Of a stretch of DNA of 64,000 nt, positions 13,901 to 25,300 are shown one piece after another. The stretch is from Lagopus muta. Its lineage: Eukaryota > Chordata > Aves > Galliformes > Phasianidae. The DNA lies in the NCBI RefSeq assembly GCF_023343835.1, contig NC_064438.1, positions 16,907,077-16,971,076 of the forward strand, written 5' to 3'. The notes below the pieces were generated by a model that was not told the DNA's origin, did no database searches, and was given only the letters and a program-made list of their open reading frames with translations. Position 1 is the stretch's first letter, and each line of letters opens with the position of its first letter. The position numbers and the translations under genes were made by a program.

Positions 13901-16900
13901 CAGAGCTCCCACAACACAAGATTTCAAGACTCCTCTGGGGAGGGGACAGGAAGGGAAACACCCTAAGCTTTTTAAATTATTTAAAAAGGCCGAGCCTAAC
14001 TCCTCCCAGACCATAGGTTCATTCCTCTCTTGCAAAGGTCTCATACCATAGGCGTGAAGGATTCTCTTGGGACTTGGCACAGTGGGCTTGTTCTTGGTTC
14101 TTGTTCTGGGCTTCACTCTTGGGATTTACACAGCTTCCTGTGAAGAAACCTGTAGTCAACACCACATTCAAGGCATTCTGCAGGGCTCTTACTCCAGCTC
14201 AAAGCCCCATGGCACATAACCAAACTGCAAATGCAGAAGCCAGGATGGCTACCTTGAATACTGTACACAACTATCAAAGAATGCATCTTGTACAGAGCCT
14301 TCTGATTAGGCACAACCTGTCTCACCAGAAAGACCGCAGGTACTCTTAATTCCATTCCAGCTACGGCTGCTGTGAAATCCTACAGATCCCACAGAGGACA
14401 CTCTAAATATCTCCATGTCCTTGCTTTGAGGCACAGTAAATAAGTAAGACGTTTAAATCCTCACCGAATGCAAGACCAAAGATGACAAGGTTGTCAAGGT
14501 ACTTTAGCAGAGTATTATATGTAGAAGAGAACAAATCTGAGTGTTGTCTCAAGTGTTCCCACGTATTCATTATGAAGAATGAAGTTTGACTAAACCATGT
14601 TTGTCTCAAGGCTTGGATACAAACCTTCGCAAGGATTTACAAGATGTACTTGCTTATCTAACTGCATGCCTCACCCCCTCAGGAGATAACAGGTTTACCT
14701 GAAAAAACTATATTGACTGGTCAAGCGTAGTTTTGTTTCAGCACAAATCCCAGATTTCCCGCATACCTCATGTAGAATCCTTAGTCTGTGTTCCTCTGAG
14801 GCCTCATACAAGAAATACAAGACTACCTCAACATTACCTTCATTATTCTCTGTCTGCTGCTCAGGAGACAAGTGCTGTGCAGGAGGGCTCACATCTTTTT
14901 CACTTTTGCTTGAAGTGAACAAGTTTTCAGGAGCCTAAAGGAAAGGGAAACAAACATTAGCTTAGCCCTGAGGAACAAGACTGCAACAAAGCTTCCATCC
15001 TGAAAAAAGAAAAAAAACAACCCAGTCACTCCCAACTGCAAGCCTACTGCTAGCCTAGGGATTCTTCCACCCAACCAGAGTTGTGCTAGACAGATACATG
15101 CTGATTCAATTCAGTAACACAAGGCCCTGCTCGTGAAACTCCCACCAAGGCTGGTAAGATGACTGTTGGCCAGCATTTTCCTCATCAACAGTAGGACACT
15201 TTGATTTGACTTTAGGTCAAATAAAGTGCCTCTAGAAGAAAGGACAGTTTCTATACGCTTTGGAGACAAGTTCCAACTACAGATATTCTATTCTTGAAAG
15301 AAAGAAATCCCTTTAAAGTATCTAAGACTACAGTATAGTGATATACTTTAAATACCATTGGTCCTCAGGAGTATAACCAAGTAATTGAAGCAGCATACAG
15401 GCTGCCTGCACACACACACATGATGTGCCCTTCCCTACCTGCTAAGCTACCATCACCCACAGTAGAACCAGCTGTCCACTCATCCTTCTGCAGCTTCCCA
15501 AAGGCACCAGTGAACTGTTTGGAGGCAGAGCCAGCCCCTTTCTCTGCTGGGCTAATTTGCAGATAAGCTGGTTTACAGTACAATCACACAAGATATTTTT
15601 GCCAGTTCAAAGGATAGGCTGAGTTTCTTTGTCTTGCTAGCACTGAAGATTTACGTGAGCTTGTCGCGTACACAGCCTCTCTGGTAAAATAAAGCACATT
15701 AACTTGAACTGCCCTTCTGAATCCTGTAATTCAAATCAGCCAGGCAACAAAGACTTGCTAAGAATATACACAGTCAATCACCATGCCCAGATGACAGGCA
15801 AAAGCTTGCAGACTCCTGGGAATCTGTCCAACAGCCTATGAAAGCTCCATCTTAAAGAGGCCTTAGCAAGGCACAAAAGGCCTCCATCCACTAGGAGCCG
15901 TGGCCGACAGGCATAACAAGCTGCCCAAGCATTAGAAAGGCTGTACTATCCAACTCAGCAATGCTTTTGCTAAGCTTGAAGCGATGTGATATAATCAATC
16001 CTGGGCTGCACTCCTCACATCCAGTCATAATGCTTCCAGCTGCTCTGCAGAAGATCAGCAGGTCATCCATCAGAACTCACCTTTTCACTTGGGGAGTTCA
16101 GTTCCAGTCCAGTTCTGCAAAAAAGAAAGCATCTTGATTATTTCAGTTCTCTGAAGTAAAAGAAACACTGCTTTGTCCTTGGTGCACCTCTACCAGGACA
16201 GCATTCAGAAAGGTGAATTATAGGGAATACAAATACGATGAAGCTAGCATATGGTACCCAAGGAAAAGGCAGGCAAGTGTTAAGTATATCCAGATAAAGG
16301 CAGGAACCTGTTTGAGCCAGGCCACGCAGAGATGGAACTGTAAATTCCTCTGATGGACTGTTTAATTACACTGCTGAATAATACAGTGAGCTTTGTTCTC
16401 CCCTTTTCCTGTAGTACTTCCATGCAGGAGGTAACAAAGTCCTGTGCACCTCAGCCAGAGAGCATCTTACCTGTTCACCTTTCAAATCAGACAAGCTGAC
16501 TAACCTCCAGCATCCCCTGGCATCCAGAAGCTGGTTAAAGCCAACGGCTGCAGGACATGATTCACATGATAACAGACAGAGCCATCGCTAGCAGGCTCTC
16601 AGAGCTTGAGGCATAGAGCTGGATCCTGCATTAATGCAGTGATCAACCTCACTGTTAGCATGAACAAGCTTCTGAAAAGGATGGGCTGTGTCTGAACAAC
16701 AGAAGCTTGGAAATATCAACAAACTCCAGGTGATGACATCACCTGGAACAGTCAATTACAAAACCACAGTCCTGCAATACAAGAAGCAACCCCTACAGCT
16801 TCTGTATTCTTTGCAGGCTTTTTTTTTTTTGTGGTTTCTTCCTGCCTGCTAAAATGGTAGCCTCACCTCAAGTTATTGGTCACATCTTCTTCCACAAAAA

Positions 16901-19900
16901 CCTCTAAGGAGCTTTGACCTAGAGGGGAAAGAAAAAAAAAAAAAATAGCATAACAAAAGCCATCTTGGGGATTTCAATCTGAGGCTTTCCAACAGTGGCA
17001 ATGCGTGAGTGGTAGAGCTCAGGTCTCTGTGCAGACTTCTCCCAGGGAACACGCTGATTGCTCATCTCAGCTTTCCACATGAGCACTACCACCTCCTTCG
17101 AGTGTCACTGACAAACTGGTGTAGGCTGGGAAGGCAGAGAACTGGAGCAGCAGCTCCTCTGTCTGCAGACTGCTCCAGCTGCACAAACATACTCATGCCT
17201 GTGTCACAGAGATATCATTTCCCAGTCAATTGATTTCAGTTTCTGCCTCCCTGCACAATTTTATGCAGAGATTTGGTCGATTTGGGCTGATTCTATTTCC
17301 CCTCCCAACATCACTTAGATGAAAGTGTTTTAACAAATGCCTAGATACAGTGTGACTCAAAGCTGACAAAACTAAATACCAAAGGCATTAGTGCTTTATT
17401 AGAAGCCAATCTGGTTTCAGAAACAATGATTTTTAGAAAGCCCAAATCTGAAAGCCTTCTAGCCTTGTCAGGAGCAGCAAGAGCAAGGGATATGAAAAAC
17501 ATGGTGCTGGACTTTTGAATCTTATTTCCTCAGATGACTGTGCTATTTAGTTCTTTGTCCATGAGCTTCATCTTCACCCAGAAAGCATTTGAGTTCCTCT
17601 GCCAATTTCAGAGAGCAGACACATTCATCTTCTTCCAGTTTCTCAAAAGAATCCACAAAAGACACTCATACTAAGAGACCCTCTGCAGGAAATGCAGTAG
17701 CCTCAAGGCAATAAGCTACCAAACCACACACATACCTAGAATGGATCCACGAGGATGTATTTTCCCTTCTATTCTGCATTTATTTGCTTTCTGTTTTGTT
17801 TTTTAAGTCATCTGCAACTCCTGTGACTCAGTTTCCAGTACCTGTGCCCCACCTTATACTCCTTCCACGGTAGAACAGAGCCTGAGGCTCACCCTGACAG
17901 CAGATGAGGACCCAAGGATTGCACCCTAAATGGATAGAAGCCACAAAACCTACTGCTGTGGAAACTAGGAGGAACTGCAGTTAATATGGATGAGCAACTT
18001 TACAGCAGAGCTGAGAAGCTGACTTAGCCAAAAGAACGCACTCAATAACAGAAAACTTACAGCTCACTCTGCTGGAGGCAGAGGAAGATTCTTGTGCTGC
18101 TGCCTTCTTTGCAATGGCCCTGCTGATAGATCTCCGGATCATGCTCTCTCTTTTGCTGGCCAGAGAATATTTTTCAGCCAAGGAGGTCCTATGGCTTTTG
18201 TGGGTGCCACCCACACAGCTTCGGCGTCCAGAGCGTCGTGTTTTGGATGTCACTATGGTCATTTTGTTGTTGGAGTCCTGGAGAAGCACCTTCTCTAGGC
18301 TTTGAGAAGACAGATCTCCTTGGGGCATGGCAGGATGTCTATTTCTAGTAGCCTTGGGAGTGGACGTACTTGCTTTTCGTTCAATGGTCTCTTCCTCCTC
18401 TACTGCTGTCTGGTCATGAGGGACTGCACTGACAGCAGGCACCTCATGCAGTTCATTGATTGCACCCTCCAGGGACGCCTGCTCTGCTGGAACAGCCTCA
18501 CAGTCTGCATCACCACAATCAGCACTGTCTTGCTGTGGAGGTAACTCAGCCTGAGGGCAGTCATTGCAATCCACTTCCACCATGGAACTTTGTGCTTCTG
18601 CTGGCAATTTCTCAGGCAGTGCTGGAAGCTCCATTTCAGTGTTGGTCTCAGACCTCACCTGACAGCTAGGATTCTGGGGATGCTCTTTACTGCAGCGTCT
18701 TTGGGAACTTGGCCTGGAAGATGCTAGCTTGACACTGCTTCTCCTTCTGGACAACCTTAAATAAGAACAAATGAAACAATGCAGAAATCTCCCACTCCTA
18801 AACCGTTTCAAAACAAAACAAAGACAAGTTTTGCAGCAAACCTACAGCCTTCCTCCCTACATCCACTTCCCCTTACAACACACCTTTTGTCATTGGCTAA
18901 ATGCAGGAGAAAAAACCTTGCAATCTCTCACACGCTCTAGCAGATTTAGCCAGGCATACTAAATTTACTTGCAACTAAAGGCTGCATCTAAAAACACAAC
19001 CAGCAGCAGCTGAGGTACCAGGACACTTGCAATTCTTTGTGGATGTTAACCCACAGCCCCAGCTGGACCTGATGTCAGGGGACAGTAAAATCATACTGGT
19101 ACAACCCACTCCCTGCCCCAAGTGAAGTGCAGACACCCACACGGGAAGGAATTTTAGATTTTTGGTTTGGGGAAGTTCCACAGTGAAAATTCAGCTTTGA
19201 AATGCTTTGCATTAGCTAATTTAACAAGAGATAATGAAGCCATTTACTTGATCAACGACTCAAGAAGATTAAGTGGGCAAAACCAGAAGACAACCTCAGT
19301 GTTTCAGACATGAAACAAAGTTGAGAGCCAAGGTAGAAGTGGCTAACAGCAAGAAAACAGAGCTACAAAAACCCAAGGCACCATAAACTAGTTAAATGAG
19401 CAAGGCTTTACAGTTCCTGGTGGAAGAACACTCACAACTAGCCTTCAGATTGATTCCCTCTGCATTCCTTCCAGTTTTGTTCTCTTAATTTCTCATTCTG
19501 ACCTCTAGCAATAAACATCACTTCCTGCTAAAGTTCACAAAAACAAGGCTATTAATTGGGAAATTCATCAGCATGCTAATAAGTGGTTTCTAAAATATGT
19601 ACTGAGGGAACCATAGCAATGGAAACAATGGCCTGAGCCTGCAGGATTAATGTGCTTAACTCCGACATGAACTTCCTGTTGACAGATGATCATCCAACCT
19701 TTCAGACATTGCCACATCAGCAGATCTTTCTCAAAGCTAAATTTAAATTAGGAAAAAACACATGCAAGATTTGTCATCTTTATGGAAGCAATCAAGCTGC
19801 TATCTAGCTGCTACCTGAAAACTAACAGTATGGCTTCAGAACTCTCCGTGTTTAGATTTGCAGTATTTTCTCCTCCTGCCCTCCTTCAGCACATACATTC

Positions 19901-21644
19901 ATGAACTTCCCACGCTTCCTTACTATTCTTGCTGTTCTCTCCATCCTCCATGTCTAGTTTATGTCAGTCTTTCAGTTCTAACTTTCCTGTGGTGTTTTTC
20001 ATCATGGTTATCAAAAGTTAAGGGCCTTACCACACAGTTTATTACTGTATATCCAGTTACTGGGTTAGGGCACATGAAAGCAATTATCAGCACGCCTACC
20101 CTCAGATCACAGCATATGCTTCTCTGAAAAGAGAGTTATTAACCACCTTGCCCCAACCACAAGATGAAAGCAGATGCAGTCGGCCACCATGAAGGTATAT
20201 CAAGGAAGTTAATTAGCATCAAAACCAAATCACCCCCCAAACAATCCCTTCTTTGCATCCATTTGCAGACAACAGTTGTCACGAAGAAAGGCATTCCTCC
20301 ATTTATCCACCTCCTTACCTCTTCTACTTAATGAGATTTGGCTTACTTTCCAGTGAATATCTTCACTGGTACAGGAAAGGGAAATAAGAAAATGAAGTTT
20401 GGCAGCTTGCCATCATTACTGTTGCTTCCATCTTCAAGCTGCAGAAACTCTCCTGGGCAGCAGCAAAGGGGCAGGCTGCGTGACAGACAGTGCCACTGTT
20501 CTACACAGAAAGCTGTTAAGAGCACGAGGTAAAAAGCACAAAGCAAGCTACATTTCTTCTGCAGTCTACTTGCAGTAGATAAGATGCACAGCTTTAGATT
20601 CCATCTATTTAGGGTTAATCTTGAAAAACAAATCCAGTAAGGATGGTTATATACCAAATCACTTGGAACTTCTACATGTTTCATCCCAAACCCCTCTCAG
20701 TCCTTTCTATCTGCTAACTTAAATAACACAATAGGCATGACACTTTTGCACATTCCTTCTAGCAGGCTACATTCTCAGATGAGTGAACACGGGAGCAACC
20801 TCAGGTTGAAAGCTGTGCTGAAAAAAAAACATGAAATTAAATGAGAAGAAAACTCAAGCAAACAAGAAAGTAGAAAAAGATATTTATTGTTTTTAAACAG
20901 AAAGAACACAAAGGGACAACTAATCCTCTACTAAATTTTCACAAGAATCAAAGTGTTGATTGACCTTGACACACCATTTTAAATTTAATATTTACTAAAT
21001 CAAAAAACAAGCAGCTATTCTGGGTACGCATATGCAGAAACAGTTAAAATTTCATTTCACTGTTAAATGCCACACGCAGCAGAGCCAGACTCACCCACCT
21101 CCTCCTGGTTGGCTCATTCTCATCTTTCAGAGCTGAAGACTGCCTCTTCCTAGGCCGTCTCCTCTGGGATGGCGTTTTGGGCATCAGGCCAGGTTCAGCT
21201 CTGAAGTTAATGCTGAAATGCAGAAAGCAGAGGCTGCCTTCTACTGCTAACTGCCCGCCACCCAGCCATAGCAATGTTCACCCATTAAGAGCAACAGGGG
21301 AGAAGCAATTGAGGTGTAACACCAGCTGGCACTAATGCCTAAATGAAGCTGCGAAACACAGCCACGTTAAATCCAGCACTCAGCTGAACAACGCTCTTTC
21401 CCTAGGCTTACACCAGGGCTGCACCACCAGCGGGCAGGAGCACACACAGCTTTGTACTCTCCGTGTTCGAGAGCATCCTGGGAGGCTCCCTGGAGGACAA
21501 CCCCTACCTATCCAGCATCCTCAAGCCCTGCTCCTCCACCTCCCGCAGCCAGGCCAAGTGCTTGTGCTCAGCATCATGAAGGAATCGGGACAGTCTCTGC
21601 CCGCACACTTCCAGGAGTTGCGTGGGACCGTCGGCTGCCGCCAT
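4907..21644 (-). CDS. INCENP paralogue, 17 coding exons, apparently intact
   Basis: Exons in transcript order: 21644-21508, 21212-21099, 18755-18061, 16918-16867, 16114-16081, 14934-14838, 14137-14047 (end uncertain), 12959-12824, 12747-12613, 11441-11332, 10891-10780, 9618-9523, 9184-9057, 8844-8766, 7872-7765, 5799-5655, 5112-4907. All joins keep frame, giving 824 aa. INCENP family motifs: an N-terminal CEN-type region (residues 1-50) that in INCENP binds survivin/borealin; MPKTP with Thr59, the Cdk1-type site; the SLAEKYSLA block at the end of exon 3; a SYKQA segment in exon 8; VVRPL...VQRNQLL in exon 9; a charged helical region about residues 498-672; and the IN-box (about 730-810) that activates Aurora B, with [25 protein letters not shown] (TSS 801-803) and AVW. 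Exons 1, 2, 4, 5, 9 and 10 have exactly the same lengths as the plus-strand INCENP. Oddities: shorter helix with Pro/Trp, weak donors after exon 2 (GTGGGT) and exon 9 (GTGCAT). The absence of any stop argues against a pseudogene. Confidence 0.85.
6850..7035 (+). repeat. CR1 retroposon 3' end
   Basis: Typical CR1 3' wording on the plus strand: 'gcttgaacagaggtgttggaccagctacctccagagga' followed by 'cccttaacctccactattct'. It lies in the intron between exons 15 and 16 of the minus-strand INCENP-like gene, antisense to it. The left boundary is approximate. Confidence 0.7.
8062..8181 (-). pseudogene. Decayed duplicate of INCENP-like exon 15
   Basis: About 190 bp downstream (transcript sense) of exon 15, the minus strand has a second, diverged exon-15-like segment. 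It starts after a TTAG acceptor, as exon 15 starts after ACAG. In the exon-15 frame it begins KEGSPEHL and later reads KQPESTA, against KGHGLQEP and EQPESFTA in the real exon. Codon 15 is TAG (8139-8137), another in-frame TAG follows, and no clear donor remains. This is read directly from sequence; calling it a tandem exon-duplication relic is inference, and its left end is approximate. Confidence 0.6.
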
Positions 21645-22312
21645 GACCTTGTCTGAAACACAGGAGACAAAATGAAAACCTTCCAGGATACAGAGGATGA
21701 CCGAAGCCCACTTCGTGCCTCGCAGCAGGGTACAAATAAGCGCAGCCACAGTTCTAAAACAGATGCAAACCCAGAGGACCTCCCTGGTGGCTTTCCCAAG
21801 CCCGTAGGACCAGCTGCTAAGATACCCAGGCTCTCCTCACCACCTCTCACCCAGGAAGGGCTCACCACCACGGCTCTTTCCCCCCTTCCCCTCCTGGTCC
21901 CAAATATCGCGGCTTCTACCAATCACGGTGCTCCACCAGCGGAGCCCTCCTCGCTACTGGCTGCTTCCCGCATCCATCACTTCCCTACTATTAAAATCCA
22001 GTTGCCTATTGGTCCTCTGCCCCAAGCCCCACCTTCTAAGTCCTCCACAACCACAGAGGCGGGCGAGCAGAAGAGAAGCAACTTTTGAGAGCGCCGCGCT
22101 CGCCTCCTGACCAATGAGGAGGGCGGGCGGCGGGGAGCGCGGCGGCGATAGGCCAGCGCGGCCGTCACGATGGCAGAGTGGGAGGTGAGCGTTAGATTTG
22201 AATTCCAGGCGGGCAGAGCTGCTGCGCGCGCGGTGGCGACAGTGAGGGGAGTGGGGTGAGGGCCGGGCATCGCGCGCGCAGGGGGCGGTTGGGGCTGAGG
22301 TAAGCCGGAGCG
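21645..22312. promoter_or_regulatory. Putative bidirectional promoter between the two INCENP genes
   Basis: Only 668 bp separate the two divergent start codons. The right half is very GC- and CpG-rich. CCAAT boxes occur at 21919-21923 (plus), 22008-22012 (as ATTGG) and 22111-22115 (plus), and a CHR-type TTTGAA lies at 22197-22202. CCAAT plus CHR is the usual layout of G2/M-expressed promoters bound by NF-Y and MuvB complexes, which fits a mitotic scaffold gene. No TATA box is evident. Shared use by both genes is inferred from geometry alone; start sites are unknown. Confidence 0.65.
22197..22202 (+). promoter_or_regulatory. CHR-like element (TTTGAA)
   Basis: The hexamer TTTGAA lies 82 bp 3' of the nearest CCAAT box and 110 bp before the plus-strand INCENP start codon. 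In known cell-cycle promoters this hexamer is the canonical CHR. A six-base match alone is weak; the CCAAT context is what makes it worth marking. Confidence 0.4.
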
Positions 22313-25300
22313 ATGGCGATGGCAGCGGGCCTGGCGCGGCTGCCCGCGGCGTGCAATCAACGGCTGGCGGAGCTCCTGCGGCAGGTGGACGACGTCGACA
22401 TGGTGTGGCTGGAAGAGATACGCGAGGAGGCGGCCAGGATGTTCGGCAGGTAACTGTCCCCCCCGCCGCGCGCCCCTCCGCTCCCAACCGACGAACCTGC
22501 GCTGAGCTCTGCCCCTGCCCGCAGCCACTACAGTGACCAGCCGGAGCTGATGCCCAAGACGCCATCGCAGAAGAACCGGAAGAGGAGGAAGCGGCCGTCC
22601 GCGCTGCGGGGCGAGAGTCTGGAGCTGGGCAGGAGGAGGTAGGCCGTGGGCCCGGCCGTGAGGCGAGGCGCCCTGCCGCGGGGCCGTCGTGCTGCGAACC
22701 GTTCTGAGAGCTAGGGGTCCCGCCGCAGCAGCCCCCGCCATGCTGCCGTTAAAGGCCTGCCTGTGCGCTGGCTCGGGGCGCTCGTAGCCTAGCGGCTGGA
22801 GCGCGCCATAGCGCGGAGGTGCCCGGATGAAAGCGCGCCCTACCTGCGAGTTAATAATTGGAACTCGCGGCCGTTTTATGCCTTCTGTTTGCTTTATATA
22901 GCAACTTTCCGATCTGCCGGGGGGTGGCTTCCGTGGTTCTGGGCTGTTGCTGAATCCAGCGCTATGCTAACGTGCCGTCTCTATTGTTAGATTATCTAGA
23001 AGGAGGACTAACAACCTCAAAGCAGTGTCCTCCAAGCGATATTCTCAGCGACTCCAAAATAAAGAAGACTCAGCACCAGTCAGCACCGAGGCCCAAGAAC
23101 TCTCAAGCCAATCTGTCTCTCAGCGGTTGACAAGATCCCAGGTTATAGCGCCTGCCGACTGCTCAGAGGTCCTTCCTGAACATCTAGGTGAAAGGGTAGT
23201 TCCCGTTGTAGAAATCAGTGTCTGCGATCGTGTTTCTGCTGAGTTTCAGTTCCAGAAGTGTGCACCTGAACCAGCGGAGAACCACTCCACGAACCTCCCC
23301 CTGAGCTCAGATGACAAGTCTCCCGAGAAGAGCAGTGCTGCAGAATCGCAGCATTTGCCTTCTGCATCTGAGCTCAAGGTCCCTCATACCCCAGAGGCAA
23401 AAGGTTCAGGAGAGCACGAGAGTGCGTTTAAGAAGACAGCAAAAGCAGCTAATACTACAGTTGTTTTAAGTGAAGAGTCTGGGCTGGAAGAGGTAGATGA
23501 CTCTGCTCAGGTGCAAAAGCATAATGAGAGGGATGATAAAGAACCTCAGCATACAACAGATAGCCCAGAAACCCCTACAGGTTCTAGGCTAAGCCGTCGC
23601 TCTGTGCGCAGAAGTTTGATGGGCAAACCTTCCACGATTCGTAGAACCTCTCTGGCAGAGAAATACTCACTGGCCCGCAAGAGGGAAAGCGCTATTCGGA
23701 AATCTATCGCCAGGACAGTGATCAAGCGTAAGGCGCCCCAAAAGTTATCTGTGTCCTCCAGTTCTGTGAATGGTAAGTTTGAACGCCACTGGATACGTGC
23801 TTTGCTCTGTTTTTGCTCATTTTGTCAGTGTATTGCATGAGACTACGGGTCTGGTGTTTGCAATGGGCAGGAATAAACACAGTGGCCAACCATCCTGCAT
23901 GGTTGGATTCTGTGCCTGGAAAAGTTAATAGAAATGGGTAAGCCAACCTAGAGAACAGAGAATCAAAAGCACTGTGTGAGCTTGACCCTCAGCTGAACAA
24001 GATATGGTTGGCTGCTTGAAATAATGCAAGAGAGGCGATCAGTCAATGGCTGTTCTTACTGCAAACTCCTTGTAGTATGTTGTGCAATCATACACAGCTT
24101 CTGAAGAAAGATGATGTTAGTGGAACTGGTTCTTTAGTTTGGGTGCAGCAGCTTAGCCAGGTCTTAGATCTTTCTAGCTTAGACAACCTTTCATTAAATG
24201 CCAGTGTTCTAACTGACTTTCTAGATACCTCTGTGAGCGGAGGAACCCAGATAACTGTTAACTAATGGTTTATAGCGTATAAATTCAGCCTTGTATTTCA
24301 CGTGAGGGAACATGATTAACATCTGAGTTTCTGTGGTGATAGCTGGCAAAGTTCAAGTGGCATCTGGTAAATGGGTTTTTTTGTTGCTAGTAGTCCTTCA
24401 GGAGGAGTCTGGGCTCTGTCTTGTTTTAAAGAAAACAAGGTAGCTATTGTGAATTAGATGATTTTTAGAAATAATCTCTTCTGGAGCCCCTCCTTTGAGA
24501 AGGAATTTTGAGACTGATTAAAACAATCTTCTATGCTTAGTTTGCATTGCAAGTGGGTTTCTGCAAAGGATGAATGTCTGCTTGCAAAACAAGGCCTTGC
24601 AAAACAAGGTAAACTACCAGGGTCAGCACTTACTACAAAACAAGATCACTTCCCTTGAAACTGTCTGAATACTTTGTTCCATCCTAGGATCATTCTTCAG
24701 TCAATGGCCTTTAGGTCCCTAACACACTAACTTTGAAGGATACAAAGCAGCTTTTTCTCCCCAGTTTAAATGATTGGTCTGTGTTGTCTGGATTCCCCGG
24801 GAACCTTAAAGAGGACTTCATTTCTCTCCTTCTGCACTGTTTGACTTGACAGATCTCTTGTCCAGTCAAAATTTCCAGGTGTAAGGAGAGAAACTGAGGT
24901 TCAGGCAGCTCCACTCGAGCTGAGTTTAATGTCTGAGCACACTGCATAGGTATTAATTGGCTGCATGGTATCCACTGTGTCTCTGATGGGTCATGTCCTG
25001 TGCATCCAGCACGTATTTGCATTTCCTTTGATAACGCTGGGGTAGAAATTTAGGAGCAGACTTCATACTTCTGTAACGTCTGTCTGCATTTACCCCCCTC
25101 AGTCTGAGGCGGCATATCCATCTTATTAATTATTAACAGCAGTTTCCAGCCTGTGTTGGTACTTAAAAGCTAACTACCACTGAGCTAGCTGGAATGTGTA
25201 ACAGGGAGCAGCACTGTGACTGTAAATAATGCTGGTTTCTGCTACTGCTAGCATCTGAACGGGGCCCTGCAAGATGAATCTGGGCCCAAGCCTAGCCACT

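Noticed and set aside
21091-21098. Alternative donor GTGAGT after exon 2 of the minus-strand INCENP copy
   Set aside because: It is the stronger consensus, but joining it to exon 3 breaks the frame; the GTGGGT site four bases earlier matches the plus-copy boundary and keeps frame.
4907-21644. Minus-strand INCENP copy as a pseudogene
   Set aside because: All 17 exons are open, phases agree, and the Cdk1-type site, IN-box and TSS motif are preserved; a processed copy would lack introns.
21672-22088. 138-codon plus-strand frame antisense to the INCENP-like 5' end
   Set aside because: Pro/Ser-rich translation of a GC-rich promoter; no conserved motif and no evidence of splicing.
21977-22741. 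254-codon minus-strand frame over the INCENP promoter and first exons
   Set aside because: A long frame expected by chance in high-GC sequence; it is antisense to verified INCENP exons 1-2 and has Arg/Pro/Ala-rich composition.
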